The notes below the pieces were generated by a model. It was not told where the DNA came from and did no database searches. It saw only the letters and a program-made list of their open reading frames with translations. A stretch of DNA of 21,300 bases from Lachnospiraceae bacterium (GTDB lineage Bacteria; Bacillota; Clostridia; Lachnospirales; Lachnospiraceae): NCBI GenBank assembly GCA_009774215.1, contig VSNH01000054.1, forward strand, positions 1-21,300, read 5' to 3'. Each line of letters opens with the position of its first letter. The first letter of the stretch is position 1. Positions 6,896 through 14,835 of the stretch are shown here, in pieces. The position numbers and the translations under genes are program-made.

Positions 6896-8350
6896 ATGGA
6901 AAAGATAAGAACAAGATATGCCCCCAGTCCCACGGGGCGTATGCATGTGGGGAATTTAAGAACAGCGCTTTATGCCTATCTGATTGCGAAGCACGAGGGC
7001 GGGGATTTTATCCTGCGCATTGAGGATACGGATCAGGAGCGCTATGTGGAGGGCGCGGTAGATATCATTTACCGCACGCTGGAGAACACGGGATTAGTAC
7101 ATGACGAAGGCCCTGACAAGGACGGCGGCGTGGGCCCCTATGTGCAGAGCGACCGCCAAAAGCAGGGCATTTATTTGGAATACGCGAAAAAGCTGATCGA
7201 GAAAGGCGAGGCGTATTATTGCTTTTGCGATAAAGAGAGACTGGCATCGCTTACGCAGACGGTGGCCGGAAAGGAAATCAACGTCTACGACAAGCACTGT
7301 CTGGATTTGTCAAAAGAAGAGGTGGAGGCGAATCTTGCGGCGGGGAAACCGTATGTAATACGCCAGAATAACCCGACGGAGGGGCAGACCACTTTCCATG
7401 ACGATATCTATGGGGACATCACGGTGGACAACGCGGAGCTCGATGACATGATCCTGATTAAGTCGGACGGTTATCCCACTTACAACTTTGCCAATGTGGT
7501 GGACGACCATCTGATGGGGATCACGCATGTGGTGCGGGGTAACGAATATCTGTCCTCCTCGCCGAAATATAACCGGCTTTACGACGCTTTTGGCTGGGAG
7601 GTGCCGGAGTATGTGCACTGTCCGCTGATCACGGACGAAAATCATCAGAAGCTGTCCAAACGGTGCGGGCATTCCTCCTACGAAGATCTGATTGAGCAGG
7701 GATTTCTCTCGGAGGCAATCGTCAACTTCGTGGCGTTGCTTGGCTGGAGTCCTGAGGACAATGAGGAGATTTTTTCGCTGGACGAGCTGATCAAACGCTT
7801 CGACTATCATCACCTCTCCAAGTCCCCGGCGGTGTTTGACTATACGAAATTGAAATGGATGAACGGGGAATACTTAAAGGCGATGGATTTTGACCGCTTT
7901 TACGGAATGGCGGAGCCCTATCTGAAAGAAGCGGTGAAAAAGGACTACGACCTGAAAAAGATTGCCGCCATGGTGAAAACGAGAATTGAGATTTTCCCGG
8001 ATATTAAGGAGCATGTGGACTTCTTCGATACGCTTCCGGACTATGACGTGGCGATGTATACACATAAGAAGATGAAGACCAACGCGGAAACGTCGCTTTC
8101 CGTCTTACAGGATCTTCTGCCGCGTCTGGAAGCGCAGGAGGATTACACGAACGACGCGCTTTATGCGGCTCTTTCCGCTTACGTGGAGGAGAAGGGATAT
8201 AAAAACGGATATGTGATGTGGCCTGTGAGAACCGCCGTTTCCGGCAAGCAGATGACGCCGGGCGGGGCGACGGAGCTCATGGAAGTACTGGGAAAGGAAG
8301 AGTCCCTTGCGAGAATCCGCAAAGGGATCGAAATGCTTGAAAGGGTCTGA
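6896..8350 (+). CDS. gltX: Glutamate--tRNA ligase
   Basis: A 484-residue class I aminoacyl-tRNA synthetase that charges tRNA-Glu. The HIGH-type motif is MHVGN (16-20) within APSPTGRMHVGNLRTALY, and the KMSKS-type motif is KLSKR (252-256). RIEDTDQERY and PYVQSDRQ are typical of GluRS. Cysteines at 109, 111 and 135 resemble the zinc-binding site of bacterial GluRS. Length matches the family. The ATG has a GAGG site just upstream. No T-box-like leader is visible; instead repeat copy 3 sits immediately before. In Clostridia GltX may be discriminating or may also charge tRNA-Gln; that cannot be judged here, as no gatCAB genes are in view. The last 44 bases overlap the helicase gene. Confidence 0.96.
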   Translation: MEKIRTRYAPSPTGRMHVGNLRTALYAYLIAKHEGGDFILRIEDTDQERYVEGAVDIIYRTLENTGLVHDEGPDKDGGVGPYVQSDRQKQGIYLEYAKKLIEKGEAYYCFCDKERLASLTQTVAGKEINVYDKHCLDLSKEEVEANLAAGKPYVIRQNNPTEGQTTFHDDIYGDITVDNAELDDMILIKSDGYPTYNFANVVDDHLMGITHVVRGNEYLSSSPKYNRLYDAFGWEVPEYVHCPLITDENHQKLSKRCGHSSYEDLIEQGFLSEAIVNFVALLGWSPEDNEEIFSLDELIKRFDYHHLSKSPAVFDYTKLKWMNGEYLKAMDFDRFYGMAEPYLKEAVKKDYDLKKIAAMVKTRIEIFPDIKEHVDFFDTLPDYDVAMYTHKKMKTNAETSLSVLQDLLPRLEAQEDYTNDALYAALSAYVEEKGYKNGYVMWPVRTAVSGKQMTPGGATELMEVLGKEESLARIRKGIEMLERV

Positions 8351-10232
8351 GCTTTCCTGCACGGCAAAGCAGGAGGAGGCAATCAGGCACGCGGAAGGCC
8401 CGGCAATGGTGTTAGCCGGGCCGGGCAGCGGAAAAACATTTGTCACAGTACACCGCATAAAGAGGCTCATCACATCACAGGGCGTCGATCCCGCCCATAT
8501 CCTTGTTATTACGTTTACAAAGGCCGCCGCGCTGGAGATGCAGCAACGCTTTTTCCGGCTGATGGAAAAAGAAAACCTTCCGGTTTGGTTCGGCACGTTT
8601 CACGCAGTATTCTATCATATCTTGAAGCAATCGGCGCAGTATCGCGGATATACCATTATGACAGAGACAGAGAAAAGAAAGTTGATTCGGGATATCATAC
8701 ATAACCATAAGAGATTTGCCTATTTGCAGGAGGAGGACATTGAGGAGATTCTGACGGCCGTCAGCAGGTATAAGATAAAAACGGCGGAGGCGCAAAATGT
8801 GTCGGCTGGAGAGGATGGCAGAAAAGCTGAACGGGCGAAAGAGGAAGAAACAGGGAAGTTGTCCGGAATGCCGGAATTTCAAAAAATGAAGCGGGAAGAT
8901 TTTCTGTTTCTATATAAAGAATATCAAAGCTGGCTCAAGGAATTTTTTAAATTCGATTTTGACGATCTGATGACATCCTGTCTGTGGCTTTTGCAGAATG
9001 ACGCGGAAACGCTGGCTGAGTGGCAGGCACAGTTTCGCTATATTCTGGTGGACGAGTTTCAGGATATCTCCCCAATCCAGTATGAAATCATCCGACTGCT
9101 GGCGGCATCGGAGAACAATCTCTTTGTGGTGGGGGATGACGACCAGTCCATTTACGGATTCCGCGGCGCAAGCCCTGACATCATGAAGCGGTTTCTCGCG
9201 GATTTTCCACAGGCGGAACAGATTTTGCTGGATGTGAATTTTCGCTGTCATGGGGCCATTGTGAGAGCGGCGTCAAGAGTGATCGCGGAGAATGCAAACC
9301 GCATTCCCAAGGAGATTTTTTCGGTGCACGAGGACGGTGCTGGGCTGCGGCTCTGCCGGGCGGAGTCCGAAGATACACTCAGACAGACAGTCGCGGATAT
9401 GCTTGTGGAGGAACAAAGATCGGGAACGCTTGCACAGTGTGCCGTGATCTGCCGGACGAATCTTGAGTGCGGCTTCTGGGCGCAGACGCTGTATGAGGCG
9501 GGAATCCCTTACACCATGAGAGAAAAGCCGAAAAACCGATTCAGTCATTTTGTGATACAGGATATCTGCGCTTATCTGGAGCTGGGGCAGGGCGATCATG
9601 TAAGGCGGCATTTCTTACGGGTGATGAACCGCCCTGTCAGATATATGAAGCGGGATAGTCTGCCGGAGAGCAAGATAGAGCGGGAAGCTGTGATCCGTTA
9701 TTATGCCGCTGCGCCTCTGATACAGGCGAGGGTGAAAAAATTTTTCCGTGAGATTGATAGTCTGGCGGGAAAACGGGTGTATCTGCAGATTCATTACATA
9801 CGGAAGGTGATCGGGTATGAGTCCTTTTTGCAGGAGAAATACGGTTCGATAAAAGCGGAGGAGCTGATACAGATCGGGGAAGAGTTTGAGCAGTTCTCCA
9901 AAAAGTTTTCTTCAGTGCGGGAGATGAAAACCTATATGGAACAGTATGCGGAGGTGATCAGGGAGCCGGAAAAGAGTGTGGAGGGTGTGCAGCTTATGAC
10001 CATGCACGCATCCAAAGGGCTGGAATTTCCGACGGTTTACGTGCCGGAGTGCAACGAAGGAAAGATACCCTCTGACAAGTCAAAAACGTCCGCTGAGATC
10101 GAGGAGGAGAGGCGGATGTTTTACGTGGCGATGACCCGTGCGAAAAATACACTCTGTCTCGTGTACCATGACAAAAAAACCGGGAAGGATGCGCCCTCCC
10201 GATTCCTGGAGCCGTTGTTATCTTCGCCTTAG
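8307..10232 (+). CDS. UvrD/PcrA-type ATP-dependent DNA helicase
   Basis: A 641-residue superfamily 1 helicase. In order: Q-motif region LSCTAKQEEAI (about 16-25), Walker A AGPGSGKT (37-44), motif Ia VITFTKAAALEMQQR, motif II LVDEFQD (about 247-253), motif III VVGDDDQSIYGFRGA, motif IV VNFRC, motif V MTMHASKGLEFPTVYVPE, and motif VI EERRMFYVAMTRAKN near the C-terminus. It unwinds DNA 3'-to-5' in repair or restart. It is about 100 residues shorter than PcrA and stops soon after motif VI. The insert at about 145-200 is rich in charged residues. The start is uncertain: TTG at 8307 has AAAGGAAG upstream, and TTG at 8337 has AAAGGG; no ATG fits. Either way it begins inside gltX, implying coupled translation. 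Confidence 0.9.
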   Translation: MRESAKGSKCLKGSELSCTAKQEEAIRHAEGPAMVLAGPGSGKTFVTVHRIKRLITSQGVDPAHILVITFTKAAALEMQQRFFRLMEKENLPVWFGTFHAVFYHILKQSAQYRGYTIMTETEKRKLIRDIIHNHKRFAYLQEEDIEEILTAVSRYKIKTAEAQNVSAGEDGRKAERAKEEETGKLSGMPEFQKMKREDFLFLYKEYQSWLKEFFKFDFDDLMTSCLWLLQNDAETLAEWQAQFRYILVDEFQDISPIQYEIIRLLAASENNLFVVGDDDQSIYGFRGASPDIMKRFLADFPQAEQILLDVNFRCHGAIVRAASRVIAENANRIPKEIFSVHEDGAGLRLCRAESEDTLRQTVADMLVEEQRSGTLAQCAVICRTNLECGFWAQTLYEAGIPYTMREKPKNRFSHFVIQDICAYLELGQGDHVRRHFLRVMNRPVRYMKRDSLPESKIEREAVIRYYAAAPLIQARVKKFFREIDSLAGKRVYLQIHYIRKVIGYESFLQEKYGSIKAEELIQIGEEFEQFSKKFSSVREMKTYMEQYAEVIREPEKSVEGVQLMTMHASKGLEFPTVYVPECNEGKIPSDKSKTSAEIEEERRMFYVAMTRAKNTLCLVYHDKKTGKDAPSRFLEPLLSSP

Positions 10233-10242
10233 GCATCTATGC

Positions 10243-10264
10243 GGAGAATGCCGGAGGCATTCTC
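10243..10264 (+). repeat. Solitary hairpin E of the repeat family, between convergent genes
   Basis: GAGAATGCC and GGCATTCTC form a nine-base-pair stem with a GGA loop. The arms match hairpin E of the repeat copies at 1672 and 6833, but there is no enclosing outer stem. It lies 11 bases after the helicase stop and faces the end of the DUF1292 gene, where a transcript-end structure could serve both strands. No T-run follows on the plus strand. Confidence 0.65.
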
Positions 10265-10338
10265 TTATGCGAGATTTAGTAATTCCAAGTCAGCTTGCCG
10301 ACATTGCGTCTCCGTCCAATGGCGGGACGTCTTTAAAA

Positions 10339-10692
10339 TTACTTTTCGTTTTTTTCACTTTCGTCCACAATCTCATCAAACTCCGCGGCATCCAGGAATT
10401 CGTCGAATGCGTCCGCAACGGCTTCGTATTCCTCATCGTCCGCAATGTAGCCGAGTTCCGGCTCCTCATTGGGATCTTTCGGGTTTTCGCTGTAGCGGTA
10501 GAACCAGACCTCACCGTCCGCGTTTTCCCCGGACTCATCAAGCGGCAGGAGAGCGATATAATCCTTTCCTGCCACGGTCAGAATTGTGACGACGGCGCAG
10601 GTGACCTGAGACCCGTCGTCAAGCTCTAAATCCACGGTCATTTCTTCCTTTTCGAGTTCTTCCTGTGTGGTTTTCTTTTCGTTCTTGCCCAT
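10339..10692 (-). CDS. DUF1292 domain protein
   Basis: A 117-residue acidic protein. After a lysine- and glutamate-rich start (MGKNEKKTTQEELEKEE) come a beta-type domain VDLELDDGSQVTCAVVTILTVAGKDYIALLPLDE and GEVWFYRYSENP, typical of the DUF1292 (YrzB-like) family of Firmicutes, and an acidic helical tail (YIADDEEYEAVADAFDEFLDAAEFDEIVDE). Function is unknown; the family is small, cytosolic and often located near housekeeping genes. The frame is open much further upstream, but ATG at 10692 has GGAGGT six bases ahead and the homology begins there, so the longer 188-residue form is rejected. It converges with the helicase and is divergent from the GH13-like gene. Confidence 0.85.
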   Translation of the reverse strand: MGKNEKKTTQEELEKEEMTVDLELDDGSQVTCAVVTILTVAGKDYIALLPLDESGENADGEVWFYRYSENPKDPNEEPELGYIADDEEYEAVADAFDEFLDAAEFDEIVDESEKNEK

Positions 10693-10716
10693 AAGTACCT
10701 CCGTTTCGATAAAAAC

Positions 10717-10722
10717 AGTATA
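10717..10722 (-). promoter_or_regulatory. Extended -10 promoter for the DUF1292 gene
   Basis: On the minus strand TGGTATACT gives an extended -10 (TGn before TATACT), 24 bases ahead of the start codon. No good -35 is seen at 17 bases (TGGTTT), which is usual for extended -10 promoters. Confidence 0.5.
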
Positions 10723-10759
10723 CCACAGATGCAGGAACAAAACCAGAAATAGATTTAGA

Positions 10760-10789
10760 TTGAAATACCGTCCGTTGTTATTGTATAAT
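10760..10789 (+). promoter_or_regulatory. Sigma-A promoter for the GH13-like gene
   Basis: TTGAAA (10760-10765) and TATAAT (10784-10789) are separated by 18 bases and lie 76 bases before the start of the GH13-like gene. The two divergent promoters here face away from each other in a gap of about 170 bases. Confidence 0.6.
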
Positions 10790-10865
10790 AAAAATGACTT
10801 AAACTTTGATTCCCGGCAAGAATGACTGTGTGACGGGAACCCGGCTTGCAGGAACGGAGGATTTG

Positions 10866-12788
10866 ATGCAGAAGACATTTCAGATAAAGGGTTTAGACAG
10901 GGCACGTATCTATCCGCTGGGCGTGTCCTTGGAGGAAGAGGGGTTGCGGATTTCCGCAGTGTGCAACGGCAGGGGTGAGGAAGGAATTATCCTCTATGAC
11001 AGAAAGCATCGGGAAGGGAGGCGTATTCCCTTTCAGGAAAACTGCCGGATCGGGTCGGTCTGTGCCATGATGCTGACCGGCTATCGGGATAAAAGCTGCA
11101 GCTATCTTTTTTACAGGGGAGAAGAGGTCTATCAGGATCCTTACTGTAAGCGGGTAGACAATGCTTACGGATACGGTGCGCCAAAGCCGACCCCGCCACG
11201 GTGTAAAGCAGTCGGCGAGCCCTACGAGTGGGGCAGCGATGGCAACATCCATATCCCCTATGAGGAGATGATTCTGTACGCGCTGCATGTGCGCGGGTAT
11301 ACGAAGCACCGGTCTTCCGGCGTAAAGCGGAAGGGAACATATGCCGGGCTGACGGAAAAGATTCCGTACTTGCAGGAGCTGGGTATCAATATGGTTCTGC
11401 TTATGCCCGCCTATGAGTTTGACGAAGTGATGCCTGAGAACAACACGGCACAGACCATGGAGCAGGCGGTTTTATCCTATACACAAAAGCTGCCGTCTCC
11501 CGGCGAGGAGGAAGAGAAAAAGCAGAGGATCAATTACTGGGGGTATCAGCCCGGACTTTACTATGTGCCAAAGAGCGCATATGCTTACAGCCGGGATGCG
11601 GTCGGAGAGTATAGGGACATGGTGCGCGCTTTTCACAGAGCCGGCATTGGCGTGGCGATGCAGTTTTATTTTCCGCCGGAAATGCGGTCTGTGGAAATTC
11701 TGGACATCCTGAAATATTGGGTATTGGAGTACCACATTGACGGCTTCCATCTGATGAGCGCGTCGCTGGATATGGCCTTAATTGCGGGAGAGCCGCTGCT
11801 TGCGGAGACGATGCTCCTCACAAGTGAGGGGAACGCCCATTGGGGCGCGGCGAAAACGCGGAATCTGGGCTGGCTCAGCGATGGGTTCCTATACAACATG
11901 CGGCGGTTTCTCAAGGGCGATGACAATATGATAAACCAGTTCCTTTTCCATGTGCGGGAAAACAAGGAAGAGCTTGGCATTGTGAACAGCATTGCAAGAT
12001 GGGACGGACTGCGGCTGATGGATCTGGTATCCTACGACCGCAAGCACAACGAGGAAAACGGCGAGGACAATAAGGATGGCGTGGACTACAACTGCAGCTG
12101 GAACTGCGGGATAGAAGGAAAAAGCCGAAAGAAGGGGATTCAGGAGCTTCGCCTGCGGCAGATGAAAAACGCCATGACCATTCTGCTGATGTCACAGGGA
12201 ACGCCGCTGATTTACGGCGGAGACGAGTTTGCCAATACACAGGGGGGAAACAACAACCCCTACTGTCAGGACAACGAGACGGCATGGATTAAATGGAATC
12301 AGACGGGCATGGGAAGGGAACTTCTCGATTATACGAAGTTTATGATCGGTATGCGGAGGGCGCACCGCATTTTGCACAGCAGGACGCTTCTTCGCGGGAT
12401 AGATACCCTGTCCTGCGGTTTTCCGGATATCTCTTTTCACGGGCGGGAGGCGTGGCGGCCTGACACAAGTCCGGCCAGCCGTTGTGTGGGAATCATGTAC
12501 TGCGGTTTCTATGCGATGGAAGGAGAGCGGGAGAGGGAATGTTTTTTCTATATCGCGGTCAACATGCATTGGCAGGTAGATTATCTGGGTCTGCCGAAGC
12601 TTCCGAAGGGAAAGCTGTGGACGTATTCGGCTTCCACGGGAAAAGAGATGCCGGAAATTGAGGAGAACGCGTCCTCTCAGGAAATCTGTGTGCCGGCCCG
12701 CACAATTGTGCTGTGCACCACAAAGGACGTGCCTGTGGAGACGGAAAAGACGGGGCGGAAAAAGGCAAAGAAGAATAAAGGGGGATGA
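10866..12788 (+). CDS. GH13/GlgX-like protein with degraded catalytic motifs
   Basis: A 640-residue relative of glycogen-debranching enzymes. An N-terminal beta domain (about 10-105, CBM48-like, with SYLFYRGEEVYQDPY) precedes an alpha-amylase-type barrel and a C-terminal beta domain. GlgX/isoamylase hallmarks are clear: DLVSYDRKHNEENGEDNKDG (386-405), SWNCGIEG (411-418), and SQGTPLIYGGDEFANTQGGNNNPYCQDNE (443-471). Yet the catalytic regions are changed. Region I, normally MDVVxNH, reads MQFYFPP (265-271). Region II, normally GFRxD, reads GFHLM, so the nucleophile Asp is Met297 and the Arg is His295. Region IV, normally HD, reads WD (379-380). The acid Glu may survive in LLAET (E314). Hydrolysis by the usual mechanism looks impossible; binding or a regulatory role is an inference. 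The frame is intact. The ATG at 10866 is chosen for CGGAGG upstream. DUF5662 follows after nine bases. Confidence 0.85.
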   Translation: MQKTFQIKGLDRARIYPLGVSLEEEGLRISAVCNGRGEEGIILYDRKHREGRRIPFQENCRIGSVCAMMLTGYRDKSCSYLFYRGEEVYQDPYCKRVDNAYGYGAPKPTPPRCKAVGEPYEWGSDGNIHIPYEEMILYALHVRGYTKHRSSGVKRKGTYAGLTEKIPYLQELGINMVLLMPAYEFDEVMPENNTAQTMEQAVLSYTQKLPSPGEEEEKKQRINYWGYQPGLYYVPKSAYAYSRDAVGEYRDMVRAFHRAGIGVAMQFYFPPEMRSVEILDILKYWVLEYHIDGFHLMSASLDMALIAGEPLLAETMLLTSEGNAHWGAAKTRNLGWLSDGFLYNMRRFLKGDDNMINQFLFHVRENKEELGIVNSIARWDGLRLMDLVSYDRKHNEENGEDNKDGVDYNCSWNCGIEGKSRKKGIQELRLRQMKNAMTILLMSQGTPLIYGGDEFANTQGGNNNPYCQDNETAWIKWNQTGMGRELLDYTKFMIGMRRAHRILHSRTLLRGIDTLSCGFPDISFHGREAWRPDTSPASRCVGIMYCGFYAMEGERERECFFYIAVNMHWQVDYLGLPKLPKGKLWTYSASTGKEMPEIEENASSQEICVPARTIVLCTTKDVPVETEKTGRKKAKKNKGG

Positions 12789-12797
12789 CAGTGGCTG

Positions 12798-13334
12798 ATG
12801 AACAAGGCATGGGAACACTTTAAGACGATTACGCACCATAAGCTTCTGGTTATGGACGGATGCTTTCGGGTAGGGCTTTACAGACAGGGGCTTCTCCATG
12901 ACCTGTCAAAATACAGTCCGACGGAATTTATGGTGGGAGCGAAATATTATCAGGGAGACAGGAGCCCCAACAACGCGGAGAGGGAGGATATCGGCTATTC
13001 TTCGGCATGGCTTCATCATAAAGGCCGCAACAAGCACCACTATGAATATTGGATCGATTACAGCTCGAAAGAGATCGAAGGCGGCATGGCGCCTGCCCCG
13101 ATGCCTACCCGCTATATTGTAGAGATGTTTATGGACCGTGTGGCTGCCTGTAAGGTTTATCATGGGGACGCATACAAAGATCAGGATCCGCTGGCCTACT
13201 ATGAGTCCTCCAAAACACCGCCTCCGCTTCACAAAAAGACGAAGCGGATGTTGGAATTTCTGCTGCATACGCTGGCGGAGCATGGGGAGGAGGAAACCTT
13301 CCGCTATATTCGCAAAAAAATATTGAAGAAGTAA
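12798..13334 (+). CDS. DUF5662 family protein
   Basis: A 178-residue protein of a family common in Clostridia and without known function. It contains YRQGLLHDLSKYSPTEF (about 28-44) with a His-Asp pair at 34-35, and SSAWLHHKGRNKHHYEYW (about 70-87) full of histidines; DRVAACKVYHG follows. The pattern recalls metal-binding HD-type phosphohydrolases, which is inference only. An in-frame TGA lies just upstream of the ATG, so this start is the earliest possible ATG; the nearest purine-rich site (GGGGG) is about 13 bases away, rather far. It follows the GH13-like gene by nine bases and is probably cotranscribed. It ends in a lysine-rich helix (RYIRKKILKK). Confidence 0.8.
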   Translation: MNKAWEHFKTITHHKLLVMDGCFRVGLYRQGLLHDLSKYSPTEFMVGAKYYQGDRSPNNAEREDIGYSSAWLHHKGRNKHHYEYWIDYSSKEIEGGMAPAPMPTRYIVEMFMDRVAACKVYHGDAYKDQDPLAYYESSKTPPPLHKKTKRMLEFLLHTLAEHGEEETFRYIRKKILKK

Positions 13335-13337
13335 CCG

Positions 13338-13380
13338 CTCTTTTTCTCTCGCATAGGATATGGTATGAGAGAAAAAGGAG
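13338..13380 (+). promoter_or_regulatory. Hairpin that covers the ribosome site of the next gene
   Basis: CTCTTTTTCTCTC (13338-13350) pairs with GAGAGAAAAAGGAG (13367-13380) over about 12 base pairs, with one extra G; CATA and TATG can add pairs. The right arm contains AAAAAGGAG, the Shine-Dalgarno of the Cys-rich gene starting at 13391. The stem begins four bases after the DUF5662 stop. It may limit translation of the downstream gene or act in transcript ending; no T-run follows the stem. Confidence 0.5.
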
Positions 13381-13390
13381 ATGAAACCCT

Positions 13391-13666
13391 ATGAATTGTT
13401 GTTGGTTGATACTTTTGTTGCTTTTCTGTGGCGGAAACGGAAACGGTTTCTTTGGACAGAATGGGAATGGCTGCGGCTGTGAGGAACCTGCGAGGCCGAA
13501 ACCGCCATGTGCAAGGTCCGAATCTCCCTGCAGACCGGAACCTCCCTGCGGCAGACCGGATCCGGAGCCCTGCCCCTGTGAGGATTCCCGTTTTGAGCCC
13601 CGCTTTGAGCAGAGGCCTTTTGGCGGTAATGGTTCTACCTGCGGATGCGAGGGAGAAAGTAACTGA
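13391..13666 (+). CDS. Small Cys/Pro-rich secreted or membrane-anchored protein, unknown function
   Basis: A 91-residue protein I cannot assign to a family. It begins MNCCWLILLLLFCGGNGNG, a hydrophobic stretch that could be a signal or anchor, then a Gly/Asn-rich linker, a block with many Pro-Cys pairs (RPKPPCARSESPCRPEPPCG, residues about 36-55), and PCPCEDSRFEPRF, ending in STCGCEGESN. It has 14 cysteines, so metal binding or disulfide cross-linking is possible; spore-coat or envelope peptides of Clostridia can look like this, but that is inference. An AAAAAGGAG ribosome site lies ten bases upstream, inside the hairpin at 13338-13380. A terminator-like stem follows. An overlapping frame (13428-13736) lacks these features and is taken as a shadow. 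Confidence 0.65.
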   Translation: MNCCWLILLLLFCGGNGNGFFGQNGNGCGCEEPARPKPPCARSESPCRPEPPCGRPDPEPCPCEDSRFEPRFEQRPFGGNGSTCGCEGESN

Positions 13667-13680
13667 GAGTAAAGTGTCGA

Positions 13681-13704
13681 AAGGGATCGCGCAAGCGATC
13701 CCTT
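13681..13704 (+). terminator. Intrinsic terminator-like hairpin
   Basis: AAGGGATCGC and GCGATCCCTT form a perfect ten-base-pair stem with a GCAA loop, 14 bases after the stop of the Cys-rich gene. It is followed by TACGTTTCCTT, a weak T-rich tail. It separates that gene from the trpS promoter. Confidence 0.65.
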
Positions 13705-13713
13705 TACGTTTCC

Positions 13714-13742
13714 TTGACGGAACCGAAGGGCGGTGATATATT
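13714..13742 (+). promoter_or_regulatory. Sigma-A promoter for trpS
   Basis: TTGACG (13714-13719) and TATATT (13737-13742) are spaced by 17 bases. The start codon is 25 bases beyond, leaving no room for a T-box leader, so tryptophan-dependent T-box control of trpS is not supported here. Confidence 0.7.
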
Positions 13743-13767
13743 ATTTAAGTATGGGAGGGAAATGATT

Positions 13768-14772
13768 ATGTTGGACGGAAATAAGATATTATTCAGCGGT
13801 ATGCAGGCAACGGGGAACCTGACATTGGGGAATTATCTGGGGGCGCTGAAAAACTGGGTGACGCTCTGTGAAGAGTACCAGTGTTTTTATTCTGTGGTGG
13901 ATCTGCATTCCATCACCATCAGACAGGATCCGGCGGAGCTGAGGAAGCGGGCGAGAAATCTCCTCACGCTCTACATTGCGGCAGGGATTGAACCCGAGAA
14001 GAACTGCCTTTATTATCAGTCCCATGTGTCGGGACACGCAGAGCTTGCCTGGATATTAAACTGCTTTACTTATATGGGGGAGTTAAACCGCATGACCCAG
14101 TTTAAGGACAAGGCGGCGAAACACGCGGACAACATCAACGCAGGACTTTTTACGTATCCTGTGCTGATGGCGGCGGATATTCTTCTATACCAGGCGGATG
14201 TGGTGCCTGTGGGGAAGGATCAGCTGCAGCATTTGGAAATCACCCGGGACATTGCACAGCGTTTTAACGCGATTTACGGCGATGTGTTTACGATTCCAGA
14301 GCCTTATATCGGAAAGGCGGGCGCGAAGATTATGAGCCTGCAGAACCCGGAGAAGAAGATGTCCAAGTCGGATGAAAATCCGAACGGCAGCATTTATCTG
14401 ATGGACGATCCTGACACGGTGATCCGCAAGTTTAAGCGCGCGGTGACAGATTCGGAGGCGTGTGTCCGTTACAGCGAGGAACAGCCGGGCATCCGTAACT
14501 TGATCGACATTTACTGCGCCTGCACGGGAAAGACCCCGGAGGAGACGGAGAGAGAGTTCGACGGCAAGGGCTACGGCGACTTTAAGATGGCTGTGGGCGA
14601 GTCCGTTGTGGGCGTGCTAAAGCCCCTGCAGGAGAGATATGAGGAACTCGGCAAGAATAAGGATTACATCGACAAGATAATTAAGGAGAACGGTGAGAAG
14701 GCAGCGTACTTTGCCAATAAAACCTTACGGAAGGTACAGAAAAAGGTGGGCTTTCCCGAGAGAGTCCGCTGA
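13768..14772 (+). CDS. trpS: Tryptophan--tRNA ligase
   Basis: A 334-residue class I synthetase of usual length. The N-terminal SGMQATGNLTLGNYLGAL (10-27) holds the HIGH-type motif TLGN (19-22), and KKMSKS (196-201) is the KMSKS loop. VDLHSITIRQDP, GHAELAWILNCFTYMGELNRMTQFKDKA and PVLMAADILLYQADVVPVGKDQLQHLE are characteristic of bacterial TrpRS. It charges tRNA-Trp in the cytosol. Two ATGs are close together; the one at 13768 has GGGAGG nine bases upstream, while the one at 13762 is only two bases from it, so 13768 is preferred. The gene has its own promoter just upstream, and the DUF1189 gene follows after 63 bases. Confidence 0.95.
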   Translation: MLDGNKILFSGMQATGNLTLGNYLGALKNWVTLCEEYQCFYSVVDLHSITIRQDPAELRKRARNLLTLYIAAGIEPEKNCLYYQSHVSGHAELAWILNCFTYMGELNRMTQFKDKAAKHADNINAGLFTYPVLMAADILLYQADVVPVGKDQLQHLEITRDIAQRFNAIYGDVFTIPEPYIGKAGAKIMSLQNPEKKMSKSDENPNGSIYLMDDPDTVIRKFKRAVTDSEACVRYSEEQPGIRNLIDIYCACTGKTPEETEREFDGKGYGDFKMAVGESVVGVLKPLQERYEELGKNKDYIDKIIKENGEKAAYFANKTLRKVQKKVGFPERVR

Positions 14773-14835
14773 CGGTAAATGCTGTAAATGTGACCGGAAA
14801 ACACGAATTAAAAAGGAATGCAGCAGGGAGGAAAT

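Noticed and set aside
10138..10629. Plus-strand frame of 163 codons
   Set aside because: It crosses the end of the helicase and runs antisense to DUF1292, which has clear homology, promoter and ribosome site.
13743..13767. T-box leader for trpS
   Set aside because: The promoter lies only 25 bases before the start codon, too short for a T-box; the same search before gltX found only repeat copy 3.
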